Origin: Lutraria lutraria
Taxonomy: Eukaryota; Mollusca; Bivalvia; Venerida; Mactridae
NCBI GenBank assembly: GCA_964023205.1
Contig: OZ026837.1
Span: forward strand, 9,911,689-9,975,688
Length of the DNA: 64,000 bases
Reading direction: 5' to 3'
The notes below the pieces were generated by a model, which saw nothing but the letters and a program-made list of their open reading frames with translations, did not search any database and had not been told where the DNA came from. Of the stretch, positions 1 to 14,879 are shown in pieces. The position numbers were made by a program, and so were the translations under genes. How positions within the stretch are numbered: the first letter of the stretch is position 1; each line of letters begins with the position of its first letter.

Positions 1-223
1 ATTTTAGATATCTAATTGGACCCTCATTAAGTTTTCAGAATCTTGTACAACTGCTTGCTACATGAACATGTCCGATCTACAATAAACCGAATGTCCAAAA
101 CATCCGCTTTGTATGTTATATCACTGGAAAAAGACATTTTTCACCGGGTAGACTTTTAATACACATGTGTATTCAATCCAAAACGTTGAATAATTGATTT
201 TTTTTGGTGAAGATCAGTTGGCC

Positions 224-318
224 TCCTCCGAAAAAAAGGTCACCATATGAATAAAAGTCATTCCTTTAAAAACCATCATTGATCATTTAGAACAAAATGG
301 TCCCCGATTAAACGGATT
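224..318 (+). repeat. MITE family 1, truncated copy
   Basis: This stretch aligns by eye with the element at 58462-58633. It shares CCTCCGAA, an AAAGGT(C/T)ACC block, a TTTAAAAACCATCATTGAT block and AGAACAAAAT in the same order. The terminal AAACCTGTG is missing, so it is a truncated or decayed copy in the same orientation as the 58462 copy. Confidence 0.6.
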
Positions 319-3300
319 CTTCAAAGAGCCGAGTTTTATAAGATCCATGGACGTTAAGAAAATTGAATCACCTAATGTATAGACTGGTCTACCAAAAAGT
401 TGACATTGATGACCACAACGTAGTTGATACGAGTCCAGTAGAGTTAGATTTACTTCGTGAATATCAACATCAATTACATGGGCCCGAAGTTATAAAACTC
501 TCAGTTCGGTTCCTTCTCAGAAACGAACTCCCAGCTCAGATTGAGACCGAACTCAGGAAATATCGAGGTTATAAAACTTCTGGAATCTCAGCTGAGCTAG
601 GAGTCTGAGTGCGGAGTTGAGACTGGAGATGAGATTTTAAAAAAGTTTTATGACTCTGTGGCCTGATCAGGAAATGGGAATATAATGACAAATTGCTTCA
701 TGTACAGAGGTAAACAAAGGCATACAAACAATAGTATCATATATCGAGTATCTAATTATACCACGTGGTACGAGTCATCATAGTAATGTTAGTAACGGAT
801 GCTTGTCACTCCTTGACTGTAGAACATTATTATATTAACTAATTAACACCGTAGACAATAGGACAACCTTACCAATGATAAATTTAACACAACACACAAT
901 AGTTGCCATGTTGTTGATGTTTTTGCTTTGTTTGTTTGTTTGTTATTGCTATAAAGAAAAATCATTACTCAGTATTTACGGACTGAAGAGAAAACAAAAA
1001 TGTCAAGTTGTTCGGGTTCAAAGATAAATGATTAAATTATTATGATGATACTATTTTATCTTAGATCTGAGGGCGAATCTCAAAGATTTGTAATGCAGAT
1101 TGATTGAATGCATGATAACCCTTCTTGTGTTGAAGTGTTTTCGCTTTATTATCAAACACAATTGCATTTCTTGTAAATTCTCCACTTTGAGAGCGTCCTT
1201 TGGTATGAAACAAAGATCCTAATACTTAGCTCATCTCTTTATATGCATGAAATGTGGAAAATCCGATCCGGATATGTGTGGTCAGTGGTTGACTTAATAT
1301 TGACAAAGTCGCTAAGAAAGGTTTGACTAAAGATTGTCACACTGAAATTCCCCCTGTCTAATAAGAGTTCATATTTCATAAACTATTCATGAACTATTCA
1401 AAAATATTTCATGAAATAATCATGATTTCCTGAATTACTTTCGAATGTGTACACAGCGTTGACGTCTTGGAACTTATATCTTACAGATTCTGTTTTATTT
1501 TCTAGAATATCTTTTTTTCTGATGGTAATGACACTTATAAATTAACCGAATGCTAGTACATGCACTTAACTAGACCAAGTTCTGTATCTAAGCTACTAGC
1601 AAACAAATTATATCGATTAATTTGCCAATTTAGTGTTAGATAATATTGAACCGGAAGTTAGTATTTAAATAACTCTAAATAAATAAAGTTATATAATATT
1701 ATTCGATGGCGTCGATCATTTTCATATATATATATGTATACGGTCTCAAATATACTTTTACATCTAATTTGGTTTCCGTATAAATTCTGTATGATTCATA
1801 TCAATTCCGGGTTGCTATGACAACGGATGTTTTGATGTGATCATTGTTGATTATAATTAAATGAGAAATATGAATAACTACGAAGCTGATGTGACGAATA
1901 TGTTAATATTTAACAAATCATCAGTTGCTTTAAAATTATACAGCATAATTATATAGGGTTAAAAACAGTTTAGAGATTCGTGAATCTGATTAGCCAATTA
2001 TGACTTCATTCTTAAGAATAGACCAATGGAAAGGCTGCATTCAAGGTCTTCTCTTAAAACTCCGAAATATTAGGGTATTTGAATTAGAATTATCGAAGAT
2101 ACTTTTCATACATGTAACACATCAGACTAAAATATTATGATAAACTATAAGCAAGTGAATCTAACTTACGTTTAAATACATGTAATATGATTAAGCAAAT
2201 GAAATTTGTGCAATGAAGGGCCCATTAGCTTTTTGAATTTAGTAAGAACAATAGATATCTAGAATAATAGTAAATAAAATATAAGAAATGTATTACATAA
2301 TACCTTTCTCAGCCACATCTAGTAAAAATGTCGTCTGATGCCTTTTCATATTTTTGCAATATCATTGAAAAATATACTGTGCTACATTTCTTTACATGCT
2401 TCGTGAATAAAAAAGAAAATTTCGGAATGTTCTTGTTGCAGGTAAAATTCAGTTTCACTGAAAAAATATCCTTCTAGATAAAATAAGACCTGCTTTAATT
2501 TTAACATCCAAAAAGCTAATGTGGCTTTAGGGTACTAATAAAAGTAATATTCTTGTAAATAAAGAGGCATGTATATTAATAAAACTATATGTTTTAAATA
2601 TATCACCTTGTTCATGTACCACTATAGTCACTGTTGGGTTATCAGGGAAGATTACATCGCTTGAAGTCGGTAAGTCCATTTGGTATTTAGCACTAAGTCG
2701 TCTTTTGTGATATACGACGGCATCTTAGATTCAGCTTATTTCTAGCTCTCTGAAAACGACGTTTAATTGTCATGGTAACGGATGAAAGAAGAAGCTACTC
2801 GCGTTTTATATTGATTATTGTCTTATAATATCTACATCATCACAGATGTTATTCAAAACTATATTAATTAAATCTGAGTTTATGAAGATCGTAAAAAAAT
2901 AGTTGCTTTAAGATATCATATTTCACACAATGAAAAGTAATATTCCGACTCTTTAATCTAGATATGTTTGAGGTTGTTCCAGAATTATGTTTTAATCCTA
3001 GAAGCTATTGTTATCATGTATCCTAGCATTGTGTAAGAAATTCTTCAACAAAACGTACAATGGCGCCATTTCTCGATTAAGTGTGTCACAAATCTTAGTT
3101 GGCAATTATTCATGCATTCTGCTTCATTTTCGTTGACAAGTTTCGATCAATTTATACTGATTATTTCCGTAGCTTTTACAATAGAGCAGAAATCTTACAG
3201 CTTTCACAGAACTTCAATATTCCATTCTCTTAATTCACTATCGTCCGTAGAATCTACAGGTTGCTAATTTCCGAACTCTTTGGTGCAATGATTATATTTT

Positions 3301-4202
3301 AAGATAGCAATACTCATTTCTTCACAAAGAGTGGCTGAACAAACATTAAATGTGAGTAGATCAAGTCTTACAAAGACGCACATATCGTTCTGGAAAGTAA
3401 TTGACTCAGAATTTAGACTAAAATCAGAAAAGCAAATCAATTAAGGATATCCCATTCAAACCAATAATCTTAATAAAAATTAATTAATTAATTTTAATTG
3501 CGTAATCAAAATAATGCCACAGTGCGAATTAGGTTAAAAGTACACAAAGTAGATTTAACAATGTAATGTTTCAAATGTCAATGTGTAATTGCAATTGTAT
3601 CATAAACTATTTTTTTTTTAAATATTTTCTTCCAATGAATGTCAAGAATGAAGCTCATACACCGAATACATAGAAACTCGCTTCGCACCAATACTTTCTT
3701 TCCGATGTAACTTCAAGACTTGCATACAATTTTGACCCTAGATTAACATTCAAAGTTCGGTACGAGAGAATTCCTTTCATGAAAACTTAACATATATCGT
3801 AAAATCCCTGTTTATATATTCATAAATTTATAAAATAAATATTCCACGTGGCTCGCAAATTAAAACAAACTTCACAATACCCAGTATTATCAACGCTTGT
3901 ATACTTTATGTAGATTGTAATTGTTCGATATTTATTTCCAATACCATGGTGAATAATTGCAAATCGATCCTCGCACGACCTTTTCAACGGCTACACCTTT
4001 GCTGAATAATGAATATAATCAAATCATGTACTGAATAGACCAGTGACACTAATTTACAGGTCGCTAAAATCACTTCTTGTTTTTCCATTACCATTATTCC
4101 GATATTGAAAATGAAATTTCTTTCAAGCATATTGATGTAATAGAGGCGAGCGTAAGGCTGTAAATGAGCAATAGCTTGCACCGTTTTCACCTCAAGAACT
4201 GT

Positions 4203-4445
4203 AATTTATTTGGTTTCTGTGAGTTTAACAACGATATTTCAGTTATATACGGCGACCGATTCACCTAACCAGTTTTCCTGTACTATATTCTAACCAGTAC
4301 TAACTTACCCTTCCTTACACAAGGAACTGGCAACTTCACCACATATGGAGGAAAATCGACAGTTTTGTCAAATTCTTATGGAATGGTATGAATTGCTCCG
4401 ACCGGGATTCGAATACGGATCACCGAGTTACCATGACCACTTATA
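4203..4445 (-). mobile_element. tRNA-derived SINE, 5'-truncated, minus strand
   Basis: Read on the minus strand, the element has a B-box-like TATTCGAATCCCGG, a body with GGTAAGTTAGTACTGGTT and CAGGAAAACTGGTTAGGTGA, and a 3' part CGCCGTATATAACTGAAATA followed by a short A-rich tail. The 3' part matches the CCGCCAC(G/A)ATATGACTGAAA block of the SINEs at 57371-57672 and 52389-52667, so all three share a tail domain. No clear A box is visible, so the tRNA head is probably incomplete. The assignment to a molluscan SINE group rests on recalled similarity and was not checked by a search. Confidence 0.65.
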
Positions 4446-6207
4446 AAACAAAATACTTAAAGCCATATACAAATACGAATATTTAATTATTGATTTCTTC
4501 AAATTCTTCAAACGAATATAATTATGTACTTGTTTCTTACAATTCTTGATAAGGATGAACAGTAAAATACTCAAAAAAAAATTTCTTTGGTTGCTGCACA
4601 ACCAATATGAATACTAACATTAAATATTCAGTCATTACAAAATGTGACGCCCATCGTCAAAAAAGCGCAGGTGTCCATTCAGCGCTAAGCGCTAAAATTA
4701 CTTGTCCACGAAAGGACTAAACTATTTGTTGACGAAGTAAACAAAACATTAGGTATGAAAACGTACATCGATTTGAGGAGACCTGGTGTAAAACCCGACC
4801 ATATCCCCAAAGCAATAATTTGTAACCCTTTCGTTGTTAGGCACATTATGCCTACATTGTACATTGCATTGCACGTGTATTTCTAAGAAATGCAAGTTTA
4901 TTTGACCAATTCCAAAACGGGTATACACGACAAATATAGACAAATATGCGGATATTTGTGTAGACAGGTATAGCCTTCACGTAGACAAATATTCAGAGAT
5001 TTGTGCAGACAGATATAGCCGTCACGTAGACAAATATTCAGAGATTTGTGCAGACAGATATAGCCGTCATGTAGACAAATATACAGAGATTTGTGCAGAC
5101 AGATATAGCCGTCACGTAGACAAATATACAGAGATTTGTGCAGACAGGTATAGCCGTCATGTAGACAAATATACAGAGATTTGTGCAGACAGATATAGTC
5201 GTCACGTAGACAAATATACAGAGATTTGTGCAGACAGATATAGCCGTCACGTAGACAAATATACAGAGATTTGTGCAGACAGGTATAGCCGTCACGTAGA
5301 CAAATATACAGAGATTTGTGCAGACAGATATAGCCGTCACGTAGACAAATATACAGAGATTTGTGCAGACAGATATAGCCGTCACGTAGACAAATATACA
5401 GAGATTTGTGCAGACAGATATAGCCGTCACGTAGACAAATATACAGAGATTTGTGCAGACAGATATAGCCGTCACGTAGACAAATATACAGAGATTTGTG
5501 CAGACAGATATAGCCGTCACGTAGACAAATATACAGAGATTTGTGCAGGCAGGTATAGCCGTCACGTAGACAAATATACAGAGATTTGTGCAGACAGATA
5601 TAGCCGTCACGTAGACAAATATACAGAGATTTGTGCAGACAGATATAGCCGTCACGTAGACAAATATACAGAGATTTGTGCAGACAGATATAGCCGTCAC
5701 GTAGACAAATATACAGAGATTTGTGCAGACAGATATAGCCGTCACGTAGACAAATATACAGAGATTTGTGCAGACAGATATAGCCGTCACGTAGACAAAT
5801 ATACAGAGATTTGTGCAGACAGATATAGCCGTCACGTAGACAAATATTCAGAGATTTGTGCAGACAGATATAGCCGTCACGTAGACAAATATACAGAGAT
5901 TTGTGCAGGCAGGTATAGCCGTCACGTAGATAAATATTCAGAGATTTGTGCAGACAGATATAGCCGTCACGTAGACAAATATACAGAGATTTGTGCAGAC
6001 AGATATAGCCGTCACGTAGACAAATATACAGAGATTTGTGCAGACAGGTATAGCCGTCATGTAGACAAATATACAGAGATTTGTGCAGGCAGGTATAGCC
6101 GTCATGTAGACAAATATACAGAGATTTGTGCAGGCAGGTATAGCCGTCACGTAGACAAATATACAGAGATATGTGCAGACAGGTATAGCCGTCATGTAGA
6201 CAAATAT

Positions 6208-9200
6208 TCAGAGATTTGTGCAGACAGATATAGCCGTCACGTAGACAAATATACAGAGATTTGTGCAGACAGGTATAGCCGTCACGTAGACAAATATACA
6301 GAGATTTGTGCAGACAGGTATAGCCGTCACGTAGACAAATATACAGAGACTTGTGCAGACAGATATAGCCGTCATGTAGACAAATATACAGAGATTTGTG
6401 CAGACAGATACAGCCGTCACGTAGACAAATATTCAGAGATTTGTGCAGACAGGTATAGCCGTAACGTAGACAAATATTCAAAGATTTGTGCAGACAGGTA
6501 TAGCCGTCACGTAGACAAATATTCAAAGATTTGTGCAGACAGATATAGCCGTCACGTAGACAAATATACAGAGATATGTGCAGGCAGGTATAGCCGTCAC
6601 GTAGATAAATATTCAGAGATTTGTGCAGACAGATATAGCCGTCACGTAGACAAATATACAGAGATTTGTGCAGACAGGTATAGCCGTCACGTAGACAAAT
6701 ATTCAGAGATATGTGCAGACAGATATAGCCGTCACGTAGACAAATATACAGAGATTTGTGCAGACAGATATAGCCGTCACGTAGACAAATATACAGAGAT
6801 TTGTGCAGACAGATATAGCCGTCACGTAGACAAATATACAGAGATTTGTGCAGACAGATATAGCCGTCACGTAGACAAATATACAGAGATTTGTGCAGAC
6901 AGATATAGCCGTCACGTAGACAAATATACAGAGATTTGTGCAGGCAGGTATAGCCGTCACGTAGATAAATATTCAGAGATTTGTGCAGACAGATATAGCC
7001 GTCACGTAGACAAATATACAGAGATTTGTGCAGACAGATATAGCCGTCACGTAGACAAATATACAGAGATTTGTGCAGACAGATATAGCCGTCACGTAGA
7101 CAAATATACAGAGATTTGTGCAGACAGATATAGCCGTAACGTAGACAAATATACAGAGATTTGTGCAGACAGATATAGCCGTCACGTAGACAAATATTCA
7201 GAGATTTGTGCAGACAGATATAGCCGTCACGTATACAAATATTCAGAGATTTGTGCAGACAGATATAGCCGTCACGTAGACAAATATACAGAGATTTGTG
7301 CAGACAGATATAGCCGTCACGTAGACAAATATACAGAGATTTGTGCAGACAGATATAGCCGTCACGTAGACAAATATACAGAGATTTGTGCAGACAGATA
7401 TAGCCGTCACGTAGACAAATATACAGAGATTTGTGCAGACAGATATAGCCGTCACGTAGACAAATATACAGAGATTTGTGCAGGCAGGTATAGCCGTCAC
7501 GTAGATAAATATTCAGAGATTTGTGCAGACAGATATAGCCGTCACGTAGACAAATATACAGAGATTTGTGCAGACAGATATAGCCGTCACGTAGACAAAT
7601 ATACAGAGATTTGTGCAGACAGATATAGCCGTCACGTAGACAAATATACAGAGATTTGTGCAGACAGGTATAGCCGTCACGTAGACAAATATACAGAGAT
7701 TTGTGCAGACAGATATAGCCGTCATGTAGACAAATATACAGAGATTTGTGCAGACAGGTATAGCCGTCACGTAGACAAATATACAGAGATTTGTGCAGAC
7801 AGGTATAGCCGTCATGTAGACAAATATACAGAGATTTGTGCAGGCAGGTATAGCCGTCATGTAGACAAATATACAGAGATTTGTGCAGACAGGTATAGCC
7901 GTCATGTAGACAAATATACAGAGATTTGTGCAGACAGGTATAGCCGTCATGTAGACAAATATACAGAGATTTGTGCAGACAGGTATAGCCGTCACGTAGA
8001 CAAATATACAGAGATTTGTGCAGACAGGTATAGCCGTCATGTAGACAAATATACAGAGATTTGTGCAGGCAGGTATAGCCGTCATGTAGACAAATATACA
8101 GAGATTTGTGCAGGCAGGTATAGCCGTCACGTAGACAAATATACAGAGATATGTGCAGACAGGTATAGCCGTCATGTAGACAAATATTCAGAGATTTGTG
8201 CAGACAGATATAGCCGTCACGTAGACAAATATACAGAGATTTGTGCAGACAGGTATAGCCGTCACGTAGACAAATATACAGAGATTTGTGCAGACAGGTA
8301 TAGCCGTCACGTAGACAAATATACAGAGACTTGTGCAGACAGATATAGCCGTCATGTAGACAAATATACAGAGATTTGTGCAGACAGATATAGCCGTCAC
8401 GTAGACAAATATTCAGAGATTTGTGCAGACAGGTATAGCCGTAACGTAGACAAATATTCAAAGATTTGTGCAGACAGGTATAGCCGTCACGTAGACAAAT
8501 ATTCAAAGATTTGTGCAGACAGATATAGCCGTCACGTAGACAAATATACAGAGATATGTGCAGGCAGGTATAGCCGTCACGTAGATAAATATTCAGAGAT
8601 TTGTGCAGACAGATATAGCCGTCACGTAGACAAATATACAGAGATTTGTGCAGACAGGTATAGCCGTCACGTAGACAAATATTCAGAGATATGTGCAGAC
8701 AGATATAGCCGTCACGTAGACAAATATACAGAGATTTGTGCAGACAGATATAGCCGTCACGTAGACAAATATACAGAGATTTGTGCAGACAGATATAGCC
8801 GTCACGTAGACAAATATACAGAGATTTGTGCAGACAGATATAGCCGTCACGTAGACAAATATACAGAGATTTGTGCAGACAGATATAGCCGTCACGTATA
8901 CAAATATACAGAGATTTGTGCAGGCAGGTATAGCCGTCACGTAGATAAATATTCAGAGATTTGTGCAGACAGATATAGCCGTCACGTAGACAAATATACA
9001 GAGATTTGTGCAGACAGATATAGCCGTCACGTAGACAAATATACAGAGATTTGTGCAGACAGATATAGCCGTCACGTAGACAAATATACAGAGATTTGTG
9101 CAGACAGATATAGCCGTAACGTAGACAAATATACAGAGATTTGTGCAGACAGATATAGCCGTCACGTAGACAAATATTCAGAGATTTGTGCAGACAGATA

Positions 9201-10167
9201 TAGCCGTCACGTATACAAATATTCAGAGATTTGTGCAGACAGATATAGCCGTCACGTAGACAAATATACAGAGATTTGTGCAGACAGATATAGCCGTCAC
9301 GTAGACAAATATACAGAGATTTGTGCAGACAGATATAGCCGTCACGTAGACAAATATACAGAGATTTGTGCAGACAGATATAGCCGTCACGTAGACAAAT
9401 ATACAGAGATTTGTGCAGACAGATATAGCCGTCACTTAGACAAATATACAGAGATTTGTGCAGGCAGGTATAGCCGTCACGTAGATAAATATTCATAGAT
9501 TTGTGCAGACAGATATAGCCGTCACGTAGACAAATATACAGAGATTTGTGCAGACAGATATAGCCGTCACGTAGACAAATATACAGAGATTTGTGCAGAC
9601 AGATATAGCCGTCACGTAGACAAATATACAGAGATTTGTGCAGACAGATATAGCCGTCACGTAGACAAATATACAGAGATTTGTGCAGACAGATATAGCC
9701 GTCACGTAGACAAATATACAGAGATTTGTGCAGACAGATATAGCCGTCACGTAGACAAATATACAGAGATTTGTGCAGACAGATATAGCCGTCACGTAGA
9801 CAAATATACAGAGATTTGTGCAGGCAGGTATAGCCGTCACGTAGACAAATATACAGAGATTTGTGCAGACAGGCATAGCCGTCACGTAGACAAATATACA
9901 GAGATTTGTGCAGACAGGTATAGCCGTCACGTAGACAAATATACAGAGACTTGTGCAGACAGATATAGCCGTCATGTAGACAAATATACAGAGATTTGTG
10001 CAGACAGATATAGCCGTCACGTAGACAAATATACAGAGATGTGTGCAGACAGATATAGCCGTCATGTAGACAAATATACAGAGATTTGTGCAGACAGGTA
10101 TAGCCGTCACGTAGACAAATATACAGAGATTTGTGCAGACAGGTATAGCCGTCATGTAGACAAATAT
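6208..10167 (+). repeat. 1980-bp tandem higher-order repeat in the satellite
   Basis: Diagnostic variants recur at a spacing of 1980 bp, which is 44 units. The GAGACTTGTG variant, the TATAGCCGTAACG variant and the doubled TTCAAAGATT variant all appear in both halves at matching offsets (for example 6348 and 8328 for GAGACT). The two copies differ at a few sites. This indicates a local duplication of a 44-unit block within the array. Confidence 0.8.
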
Positions 10168-11318
10168 ACAGAGATTTGTTCAGGCAGGTATAGCCGTCAT
10201 GTAGACAAATATACAGAGATTTGTGCAGACAGGTATAGCCGTCATGTAGACAAATATACAGAGATTTGTGCAGACAGGTATAGCCGTCACGTAGACAAAT
10301 ATACAGAGATTTGTGCAGACAGGTATAGCCGTCATGTAGACAAATATACAGAGATTTGTGCAGGCAGGTATAGCCGTCATGTAGACAAATATACAGAGAT
10401 TTGTGCAGGCAGGTATAGCCGTCACGTAGACAAATATACAGAGATTTGTGCAGACAGGTATAGCCGTCATGTAGACAAATATTCAGAGATTTGTGCAGAC
10501 AGATATAGCCGTCACGTAGACAAATATACAGAGATTTGTGCAGACAGATATAGCCGTCACGTAGACAAATATACAGAGATTTGTGCAGACAGGTATAGCC
10601 GTCACGTAGACAAATATACAGAGACTTGTGCAGACAGATATAGCCGTCATGTAGACAAATATACAGAGATTTGTGCAGACAGATATAGCCGTCACGTAGA
10701 CAAATATTCAGAGATTTGTGCAGACAGGTATAGCCGTAACGTAGACAAATATTCAGAGATTTGTGCAGACAGGTATAGCCGTCACGTAGACAAATATTCA
10801 AAGATTTGTGCAGACAGATATAGCCGTCACGTAGACAAATATACAGAGATATGTGCAGGCAGGTATAGCCGTCACGTAGATAAATATTCAGAGATTTGTG
10901 CAGACAGATATAGCCGTCATGTAGACAAATATACAGAGATTTGTGCAGACAGATATAGCCGTCATGTAGACAAATATACAGAGATTTGTGCAGACAGATA
11001 TAGCCGTCATGTAGACAAATATTCAGAGACTTGTGCAGGCAGGTATAGCCCTCACGTAAACAAATATTCAGAGATTTGTGCAGACAGATATAGCCGTCAC
11101 GTAGACAAATATACAGAGATTTGTGCAGACAGATATAGCCGTCACGTAGACAAATATACAGAGATTTGTGCAGACAGATATAGCCGTCACGTAGACAAAT
11201 ATACAGAGATTTGTGCAGACAGATATAGCCGTCACGTAGACAAATATACACAGGTTTGTGCAGACAGATATAGCCGTCACGTAGACAAATATACAGAGGT
11301 TTGTGCAGACAGATATAG
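7501..11318 (+). repeat. 3.8-kb higher-order block, copy 1 of 3
   Basis: The variant pattern of this block is repeated at 14880-18697 (offset 7379, i.e. 164 units minus one base) and again at about 21720-25190. Shared markers include the rare GTCACTTAGAC, TTCATAGATT, AGGCATAGCC, GAGATGTGTG and TTGTTCAGGC variants in the same order. The extent was judged by eye. Confidence 0.75.
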
Positions 11319-14300
11319 CCGTCACGTAGACAAATATACAGAGGTTTGTGCAGACTGATATAGCCGTCACGTAGACAAATATACAGAGATTTGTGCAGAC
11401 AGATATAGCCGTCACGTAGACAAATATACAGAGATTTGTGCAGACAGATATAGCCGCCACGTAGACAAATATACAGAGGTTTGTGCAGACAGATATAGCC
11501 GTCATGTAGACAAATATACAGAGGTTTGTGCAGACAGATATAGCCGTCATGTAGACAAATATACAGAGGTTTGTGCAGACAGATATAGCCGTCATGTAGA
11601 CAAATATACAGAGATTTGTGCAGACAGATATAGCCGTCACGTAGACAAATATTCAGAGATTTGTGCAGACAGATATAGCCGTCATGTAGACAAATATACA
11701 GAGATTTGTGCAGACAGATATAGCCGTCACGTAAACAAATATACAGAGATTTGTGCAGACAGATATAGTCGTCACGTAGACAAATATACAGAGGTTTGTG
11801 CAGACAGATATAGCCGTCACGTAGACAAATATACAGAGATTTGTGCAGACAGATATAGCCGTCATGTAGACAAATATACAGAGATTCGTGCAGACAGATA
11901 TAGCCGTCATGTAGACAAATATACAGAGATTTGTGCAGACAGGTATAGCCGTCACGTAGACAAATATTCAGAGATTTGTGCAGACAGATATAGCCGTCAC
12001 GTAGACAAATATACAGAGATTTGTGCAGGCAGGTATAGCCGTCACGTAGATAAATATTCAGAGATTTGTGCAGACAGATATAGCCGTCATGTAGACAAAT
12101 ATACAGAGATTTGTGCAGACAGATGTAGCCGTCACGTAGATAAATATTCAGAGATTTGTGCAGACAGATATAGCCGTCATGTAGACAAATATACAGAGAT
12201 TTGTGCAGACAGATATAGCCGTCATGTAGACAAATATACGGAGATTTGTGCAGACAGATATAGCCGTCACGTAGACAAATATACAGAGATTTGTGCAGAC
12301 AGATATAGCCGTCACGTAGATAAATATACAGAGATTTGTGCAGGCAGGTATAGCCGTCATGTAGACAAATATACAGAGATTTGTGCAGACAGATATAGCC
12401 GTCATGTAGACAAATATACAGAGATTTGTGCTGACAGGTATAGCCGTCACGTAGACAAATATACAGAGATTTGTGCAGACAGATATAGCCGTCACGTAGA
12501 CAAATATACAGAGATTTGTGCAGACAGATATAGCCGTCACGTAGACAAATATACAGAGATTTGTGCAGACAGATATAGCCGTCACGTAGATAAATATTCA
12601 GAGATTTGTGCAGACAGATATAGCCGTCACGTAGACAAATATACAGAGATTTGTGCAGACAGATATAGCCGTCATGTAGACAAATATACAGAGATTTGTG
12701 CAGACAGATATAGCCGTCATGTAGACAAATATCCAGAGACTTGTGCAGACGGGTATAGCCGTCATGTAGACAAATATTCAGAGATTTGTGCAGGCAGGTA
12801 TAGCCCTCGCGTAAACAAATATTCAGAGATTTGTGCAGACAGATATAGCCGTCACGTAGACAAATATACAGAGATTTGTGCAGACAGATATAGCCGTCAC
12901 GTAGACAAATATACAGAGATTTGTGCAGACAGATATAGCCGTCACGTAGACAAATATACAGAGATTTGTGCAGACAGGTATAGCCGTCACGTAGATAAAT
13001 ATTCAGAGATTTGTGCAGACAGATATAGCCGTCACGTAGACAAATATTCAGAGATTTGTGCAGACAGATATAGCCGTCACGTAGAGAAATATTCAGAGGT
13101 TTGTGCAGACAGGTATAGCCGTCATGTAGACAAATATACAGAGATTTGTGCAGACAGATATAGCCGTCACGTAGACAAATATACAGAGATTTGTGCAGAC
13201 AGATATAGCCGTAACGTAGACAAATATACAGAGATTTGTGCAGACAGATATAGCCGTCACGTAGATAAATATTAGAGATTTGTGCAGACAGGTATAGCCG
13301 TCATGTAGACAAATATACAGAGATTTGTGCTGACAGATATAGCCGTCACGTAGACAAATATACAGAGATTTGTGCAGGCAGGTATAGCCGTCACGTAGAC
13401 AAATATACAGAGATTTGTGCAGACAGATATAGCCGTCACGTAGACAGATATACAGAGATTTGTGCAGACAGATATAGCCGTCACGTAGATAAATATTCAG
13501 AGATTTGTGCAGACAGGTATAGCCGTCATGTAGACAAATATGCAGAGATTTGTGCAGACAGATATAGTCGTCACGTAGACAAATATACAGAGATTTGTGC
13601 AGACAGATATAATCGTCATGTAGACAAATATACAGAGATTTGTGCAGACAGGTATAGCCGTCATGTAGACAAATATACAGAGATTTGTGCAGGCAGATAT
13701 AGTCGTCACGTAGACAAATATACAGAGATTTGTGCAGACAGATATAGCCGTCACGTAGACAAATATACAGAGATTTGTGCAGACAGATATAGCCGTCATG
13801 TAGACAAATATACAGAGATTTGTGCAGACAGGTATAGCCGTCACGTAGATAAATATTCAGAGATTTGTGTAGACAGGTATAGCCGTCAGGTAGACAAATA
13901 TACAGAGATTTGTGCAGACAGATATAGCCGTCACGTAGACAAATATTCAGAGATTTGTGCAGACAGATATAGCCGTCACGTAGACAAATATACAGAGATT
14001 TGTGCAGACAGGTATAGCCGTCACGTAGACAAATATACAGAGATTTGTGCAGACAGATATAGTCGTCACGTAGACAAATATACAGAGATTTGTGCAGACA
14101 GATATAATCGTCACGTAGACAAATGTACAGAGATTTGTGCAGACAGATATAGCCGTCACGTAGACAAATATACAGAGATTTGTGCAGACAGATATAGTCG
14201 TCACGTAGAAAAATATACAGAGATTTGTGCAGACAGATATAGTCGTCACGTAGACAAATATACAGAGATTTGTGCAGACAGATATAGCCGTCACGTGGAC

Positions 14301-14879
14301 AAATATTCAGAGATTTGTGCAGACAGATATAGCCGTCACGTAGACAAATATACAGAGATTTGTGCAGACAGATATAGCCGTCACGTAGACAAATATACAG
14401 AGATTTGTGCAGACAGGTATAGCCGTCACGTAGACAAATATACAGAGATTTGTGCAGACAGGTATAGCCGTCATGTAGACAAATATACAGAGATTTGTGC
14501 AGACAGATATAGCCGTCACGTAGACAAATATACAGAGATTTGTGCAGACAGATATAGCCGTCACGTAGACAAATATTCAGAGATTTGTGCAGACAGATAT
14601 AGCCGTCATGTAGACAAATATACAGAGATTTGTGCAGACAGGTATAGCCGTCACGTAGATAAATATACAGAGATTTGTGCAGACAGATATAGCCGTCACG
14701 TAGACAAATATACAGAGATTTGTGCAGACAGATATAGCCGTCACGTAGACAAATATACAGAGATTTGTGCAGACAGATATAGCCGTCACGTAGACAAATA
14801 TACAGAGATTTGTGCAGACAGATATAGCCGTCACGTAGACAAATATACAGAGATTTGTGCAGACAGATATAGCCGTCAC

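Larger units (their letters stand above)
1..4928. other. Intergenic AT-rich region left of the satellite
   Basis: No convincing gene was found. The short open frames here (for example 363-608 plus, 81 codons, and 3984-4190 minus, 68 codons) lack recognisable domains, splice context or similarity to anything else in the window. The region contains a truncated copy of MITE family 1 near 224-318 and a SINE near 4203-4445, listed separately. The stretch at about 490-660 is rich in CTCAG/GAACTC words and looks like degenerate repeat DNA. The rest is low-GC sequence in which I see no structure. Confidence 0.6.

Noticed and set aside
363..608. 81-codon open frame, possible small gene
   Set aside because: No domain, no splice context, and it overlaps a degenerate CTCAG-rich repeat; frames of this length are expected by chance.
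4819..4843. Inverted similarity (AACCCTTT) between left satellite flank and right flank near 43545, suggesting the array sits inside a transposon
   Set aside because: Only about eight bases match well and there is no target-site duplication, so chance is a sufficient explanation.
4898..11251. Open frame of 2,117 codons on minus, and similar giant frames (3,945 codons on minus at 13093-24930; 2,069 on plus at 17418-23627)
   Set aside because: They are direct consequences of a stop-free 45-bp unit whose length is a multiple of 3. Several frames on both strands are open over the same bases, and no unique coding sequence adjoins them.
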